Below are positions 53,901 through 59,900 of a stretch of DNA of 64,000 nucleotides, piece by piece. Source of the DNA: Arcuatula senhousia (lineage: Eukaryota; Mollusca; Bivalvia; Mytilida; Mytilidae); the NCBI GenBank assembly GCA_963971305.1, contig OZ020308.1, positions 17,703,092-17,767,091 of the forward strand. Reading direction: 5' to 3'. Each line of letters opens with the position of its first letter. Position 1 is the first letter of the stretch. Under the pieces are notes generated by a model. The model saw only the letters and a list, made by a program, of their open reading frames with translations, was not told where the DNA came from and did no database searches. The translations under genes and the position numbers were made by a program.

Positions 53901-56900
53901 GCACTCGGCGAAGCTTTTTATTCGCAAATAACTAAGAAATTTTACAAATAACAAATTTCTGTTAATAGCAAAAAAAAAATGCCAAAATATTTTTTCATCA
54001 AAAATCAGATACAGACCATATTTTTTTAAGATAAAAAACACTGTAGAACAATTCATGTTTTTCATTTTCCACAAAGTCCTACAAAAAGTTTACGGCTAAG
54101 AAAAAAACCCAGAGTTGTTGAAAAGTGAAAATGAGTTCAGGGCTAAACAGCATGGTGTGATTAGCGTAAACTACAACCCCAACCGTCTAAGAATTATCAG
54201 ATGCCTAGGTTTTATAATTTTCGTGTAATTAAACAAAGATGTTTTGATATGTCTAAAAAAGACCTTATTTCATATAAGAGTCGTTGAAGCGTAAAAATTG
54301 ACCATGGTCACATGGCATAGAGCCAGTTGCGTAGACCACATCCCCAACTGTCAGTATACCAAATGTTTAGGTATGTATATTATACTTTTCATGTTATTAA
54401 TTTTTCCACAAAAGTCTACAAAAAATTCATTAAACCAGTATTTTATAGGATAAAGCTAATAATACAAAATATAAGACCACTATCTTATGTATATGTTGGA
54501 AAACCGTGATGTACTTTATATTTTTATAGTATACCGGTAATATTTTGGACGGACGGACGGACGAATTTACAGAGTCTTTAAGTGGGGGATTGCTCAGAAG
54601 AAGACAAATTAACATAAAAGGTGATATTTTCATAGAAAACACTAGTTTCAGAACTCAACTGAACATTTGTAAATCAGCATACGATATCATTTAGGAAACA
54701 TTCTAACTTCAGAGTTATTAATACCAACGGTACTTTGATTAATAAACTAAAATGTCGCTTGTTAAAAATGCCTTCTGTTTTAGATTTATCACAATCGTGT
54801 ATTTTACAAAAGTCGTTGAAGATAAGTAAAAAATATTTTTTTCTACAAAAACTGAAATCGGGGCAAATTTATCGACCTGTAGCGACGAAAGAAAGCATTT
54901 GCCATCGGCTGATTTTTTAATTTTTTTTGTCTTGAAAGCTAAACAATTTTGTATATAGGAACAAAATTCAAAGTTAAAGGTCAAGAATTATGATGTTTTT
55001 TTTTAAATAGATTTTGGAAAGTGCCAATGTGTCCCCTTAATTTTAGGGTGCCTGAGAATAGAAATGATGAATATAAAAAAAATTGTTGCAACTGAAAGCA
55101 AAGGTATGATTCTATAAAAATATGCTATAATAATTTGAAGATAAATGAGACAAAATTTAAAAAAAAAACCTTAAAGCCCCAGTCACACTGTCACGTATCG
55201 GCTGCCCCGTTTTACTACGTTTTGAAACGTCACGTTTTAATGTAATTTATTGTCAAAGTGTTCGTTCTCCACGTTTAACTAGGTATATGCTACGTTTTAC
55301 AAGGTTTCCCCACGTTTTACTTCGTTTTACTAGGTATGGCCAGGTTTAACATCAGCCGTTTCGTAAGGTTTTACTACGTTTTGCTACGCATGTGGTACGT
55401 TTCGTCAGGTAGGGTTTGTCACGTTTTACAAGGTATACGGTACGGTTTAGTACGTATTGATGCGGTTTTGCTAGGTATGTTCTACGTTTTACTACGTATT
55501 ACCACGTTCTACTACGCTGTGATGAATTATCCGCGAAAACCGCGTAATTTTCTCAAAAGTAAAAAAAAATATATATTCACCAGGAAGAGGTAGCGGTTGA
55601 TTTGAGGTGAAAAAATAAATTGTTATTTCGATCATTCATATTTTAGTACATTTATTATATCTTCGCTCCAGACTTATGATCACTAATGGTATATTGTATT
55701 ACCATTGTCCGTCCGTTCGTCTGTATGTGAAATAAAATTTCGCCACAGTTTCCCAACTGCTTTTAAAATAAAAAAAAAGATATGATATTTTGCATTTACT
55801 GTATACTGTAGTACCAAATGGTGCTTAATAATTTTAGGTTCCTAGCTAAACTGGTTTGAGACATTTTGAACATGGATGCAAAATTCCTATCACAATTGTC
55901 TAACTATATGTCGTAGAGGTTTGATATTTCGCCTTCAATCTTATCATATGGTATAAAAGGGTGTATTGCTAATTTATACTCCAAGTTCATCTACTTTCTG
56001 TTAACCGAATACTAAAGTTTTGTAGCGGAATATCACAAGTGAGCACTAGCTCACAAAATATTTGTTACAAATAGTTAATATTAAACAGATTTAAGACTTT
56101 CACAAAGTACTATTCCAGTGTTTTCCTAATTCCCCTTTACTAAGAGAAAATAATCACCATTTAATTTTATCCCAGTCATTAAAGTACATAAATGATTGGC
56201 TACAGAAAAACTGAAAAATTAACCGCTGCTATGAGGACAAGTGCAAGAGATAGGCCAACAGGTAGTGCCTTTCACAACCATGTGTCTTTCTTCTTAAGCT
56301 CTGGCATTCTCCTGAAATATAGCAGGGTCAACTCGCAAAAAGTTTCTGAAGGAAACAATATATCCTCACGTCCCAGTTCCTCTAAAATTGTTCGTACATT
56401 CCGTACTTTTCCAATGTCTCACCTAAATTTAACGCGTTTTTTTCTAATCCTCTGGTAACGCGTATGCTCGATAAGCAACATCCCGTTTTTTACCAATTTC
56501 ATAGAACTTTTTTCTTTTAATGTGATCTAAATGACGATTTGTACCAAAAAATAGGTGCAAATATAGGCGAAATGAACGAGCAAGCGTAGTAGAACGTGAT
56601 GATACCTATTAAACGTGATACTGCGTGCAAAAACCTAGCGAAACCGCGTGAAACGTAATAAATACCTAGGAATACGTAGTTAAACCTGCTGGTTGGCATT
56701 CTGCTACGTTTTACTAGGTTTTCGTTACGCTTTCACTAGGTTTTAACACGTTTTAACGACGTTTTACTACGTTCTACTACGTATCTTCTACGTTTATTTT
56801 TTTAGTCACGTTTCGCCACGTTTGTGTCGTGCAAACGATACAAACGGGGCACCCTACGTTTTAATTCAGGTTTGTCTACGTATGTACCCGGTTTCAACTA

Positions 56901-59900
56901 CGTGTCGGTACGTTTCGTTACGTTTATAGCCGTTTAACTACGTTTTAGAAACGTAGTAAAACGGCATGCCGAAACGTGACAGTGTGACTGGGGCTTTATT
57001 AATTCTTTTTTTTTTGGTAAAAATATTAATAATTTGATACTTACTTTAAAATGTTAATAACCTTTTTTTACTTGTGTCATTTTGAGTATTACACAGTCAA
57101 CTGTGTCGGTTTTGAGTGACGATACATCACCAAATAATTAATTGTTTGACGTGTTGTGTTGGATTCAAAATCGACATACTTGATTTTTTTTTACATCAGT
57201 CGATAGACGCTTCTTAGCTAGCTGTCAGTTACTTCGAGATATCAAGAGAGTATCTCTATGTCCCATTAGTTTTTTGTTGTCCTTTTGTCTCAGATACTCT
57301 CTTGTTGAATAGAATTTCTATCGATTTGATTTTTACTGTGTGTTAGTCTGTGCTTTGGTATTGATTATCAACAGGAGGAAGGTTGGGCACACAAAAAAAC
57401 TAGTTTAAGCCCGCCACATTTTAAATGTGCCTCTCCTAAGCCAAGACTCTTTATCAAAGCTTTTGTTTGTATTTCGTCGAATTGATGTTAATTGTGATGG
57501 TCTTTCATTGCACTTTAGGATTGGGCTTGAATCACATGTGGTTTACTTTCAATCCAGGGCCAATTGAAAAACAGCGAGCAGTGACCATTGGTCACATTGA
57601 AGACTGCTGGCCGTTTTCCATTGTGGATTTAAAATTTTTTCGTTTAGGTTGTGTCGCGTACACTTAATCCATAACTCATTATCTTCTATCTCATAAAAAT
57701 AGTTTAGTATAGTGGTTAACCCGTAGATTTTTTCCAAGAAAAGTTTCTCAGGAAAGGCTTTTAGTTGCATCGTTCCTTTTATAGATTTGAAATGAAATTC
57801 TTACTTCTGGGCAAAATTGCATCGTTTTATCCGAGACAAGCACTTATTGAATAAATGTTATAACAAAGTTAACGATCTCAAATGTCCAAGAGAAAAGACA
57901 AAAGCCGGTGGTGTGCCTCGGGCTACTAACACCAAGGTCCGTGGTTCGATTCTCGTCCGGGGTGAAAAATGAACAAATTTTCCGACTCTCTATTGACACC
58001 ATTTGCGAGGATGGTCTCAAGGAACGATATACTAGTCCTTCGAAAGGAATGAAAAAGGTTGTCCCCATGCACGTTAAAGACCCATTTGAAGAGTTTTATA
58101 AGAGTTAGCTCATTGGGGCCGCTACAAAGGCAAAACTCGCAAACTACTAGTTTGAGAGGGATTCACGTAAGCATCAAGCTTGTTTCACAATCCAGGATAA
58201 ATAGATATGTTTAAACTAAACTAAACTAAACTAGAACAAGAGGCTCCCAGGAGCCTGAATCGCTCACCTATGTGCCTGAAGTAAAGGTTATTAGGCAAAA
58301 TCTATTTGACATTGAAAGAGTCATAAGTTTAATAAGGGGGTCATCTGACAATATGGTGGATCTTAAGGTGCTGATTATGTTTGTTCTCAATCAAAATTCA
58401 AAAATCTGTCACCCTTTTTGAGTTATTAGTAAAAAAAAATGCAGTTTAACCCAATGTTCTATTTTAGCCACAGCGGCCATGATTTAAGACCAATCAAAAA
58501 TCCCCACATCAGTTCTATACACCTAATGCTAATAAACAACAATACCAAGTTTGGTTCCAATTGAACTTAAAATGTCAGAGGAGTTAACGATTTCAATGAA
58601 ATAAGGAAATGCTTTTTAAATGCTCAATTTTGACCTTCTAAGGACAATAACTCCTCAAAGGAAAGGTCATACATCATTGACCCTATAATATTTTTTGTAG
58701 ATCTTGATGTGCTTAACAATATGCAATTTAAATTTCTCAAATATCTTGTATAGTAAGATATTGAGCTAAACAGGTGCAAAATTTGCAAAAAAAAAAAAAA
58801 ATAAAAAAAAAAAAAGGGCAATAACTCCTACATGGGTTGTTGGATTTTTCAAAATATGTAGATCACTTTTATCTCTTACCAGAATTTTGATATCTGTAGC
58901 CGTTTTTGAGTTATTTGCAAAAAACTGCATTTTACCCCTATGTTCTATTTTTAGCCACGGCGACCATGTCTTACGACGAATCAAAAATCCCCACATCAGT
59001 TCTAAGCAACGAATGCTTATGAACAACCATACCAAGTTTGGTTGCAATTGGTGACAGAGGAGTTAACGTTTTGAAAAGTTTACGGACGGACAAAGGACGC
59101 TAAGTGATGACAATAGCTCACATGACCCTTCGGGTCGGGTGAGCTAAAAACGAATCTGACAGCTTTGAACTAATGGAGAATTTTGTAGAGCTTAACGAGC
59201 TGAAGATTTAAGCAAGCACCAGCTTTTCTCTATCTGCAATAATTTTCATTCTATAAGACAAAAATATGTGATAGATCTTTTGTAGATCTTTATATGATGA
59301 AGAAGGAAGATTGCATCATATTTTTTCTATCCTTTATATTTTTTTTATTTACAAGCCAAAAACAGTAGTCTTACTCATTGGTTAGCAACGACGGCCATGT
59401 TTTTGACGAGTCGATAATCGAGTCACAGGACACCATCATAAAGGTTTAATTATACTCAGTTTCATTAAATTCTGTTCAGTAATTTCATAGGAACAGATTT
59501 TTGAAAAATTGTTAACGGACGACAGAAGACGACAAACGGACACCAAGTGATGGCAATGGAAAACCGTTTCACTGATTTCTGTGCCCTGGTGTAGTTATAA
59601 TTAAAACTCGTGATTCTCTAGTCAACTTCCGAAAAACGAAAATATGTCTTTTTCATAAGTAATAAATCATGAAAAAAAAACAGTGAAGTTAAGCTGTGAT
59701 AAGTCACTAATTTTCTGTTTTACATGCATGTCACTTTACAGTCCAGATAATCATGACGTCTTTTGGGGTTTTTTTGTCATTCGGACATTTTTTAGATCCC
59801 CAGAGACCCGAAAAAAATAGCCTTCAAAGACGGCATAATTATTTGGACTAGTCACTTTATTGTTTCCTTGTCGGATATAACTCGATAATGCATCATTTTA

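Noticed and set aside
57844..58068. Minus-strand 74-codon frame or a tRNA gene
   Set aside because: The sequence is a tRNA-derived SINE; the cloverleaf cannot be completed.
58624..59047. Minus-strand frames in the F3 element
   Set aside because: They run through a poly-A/T tract and repeat units.
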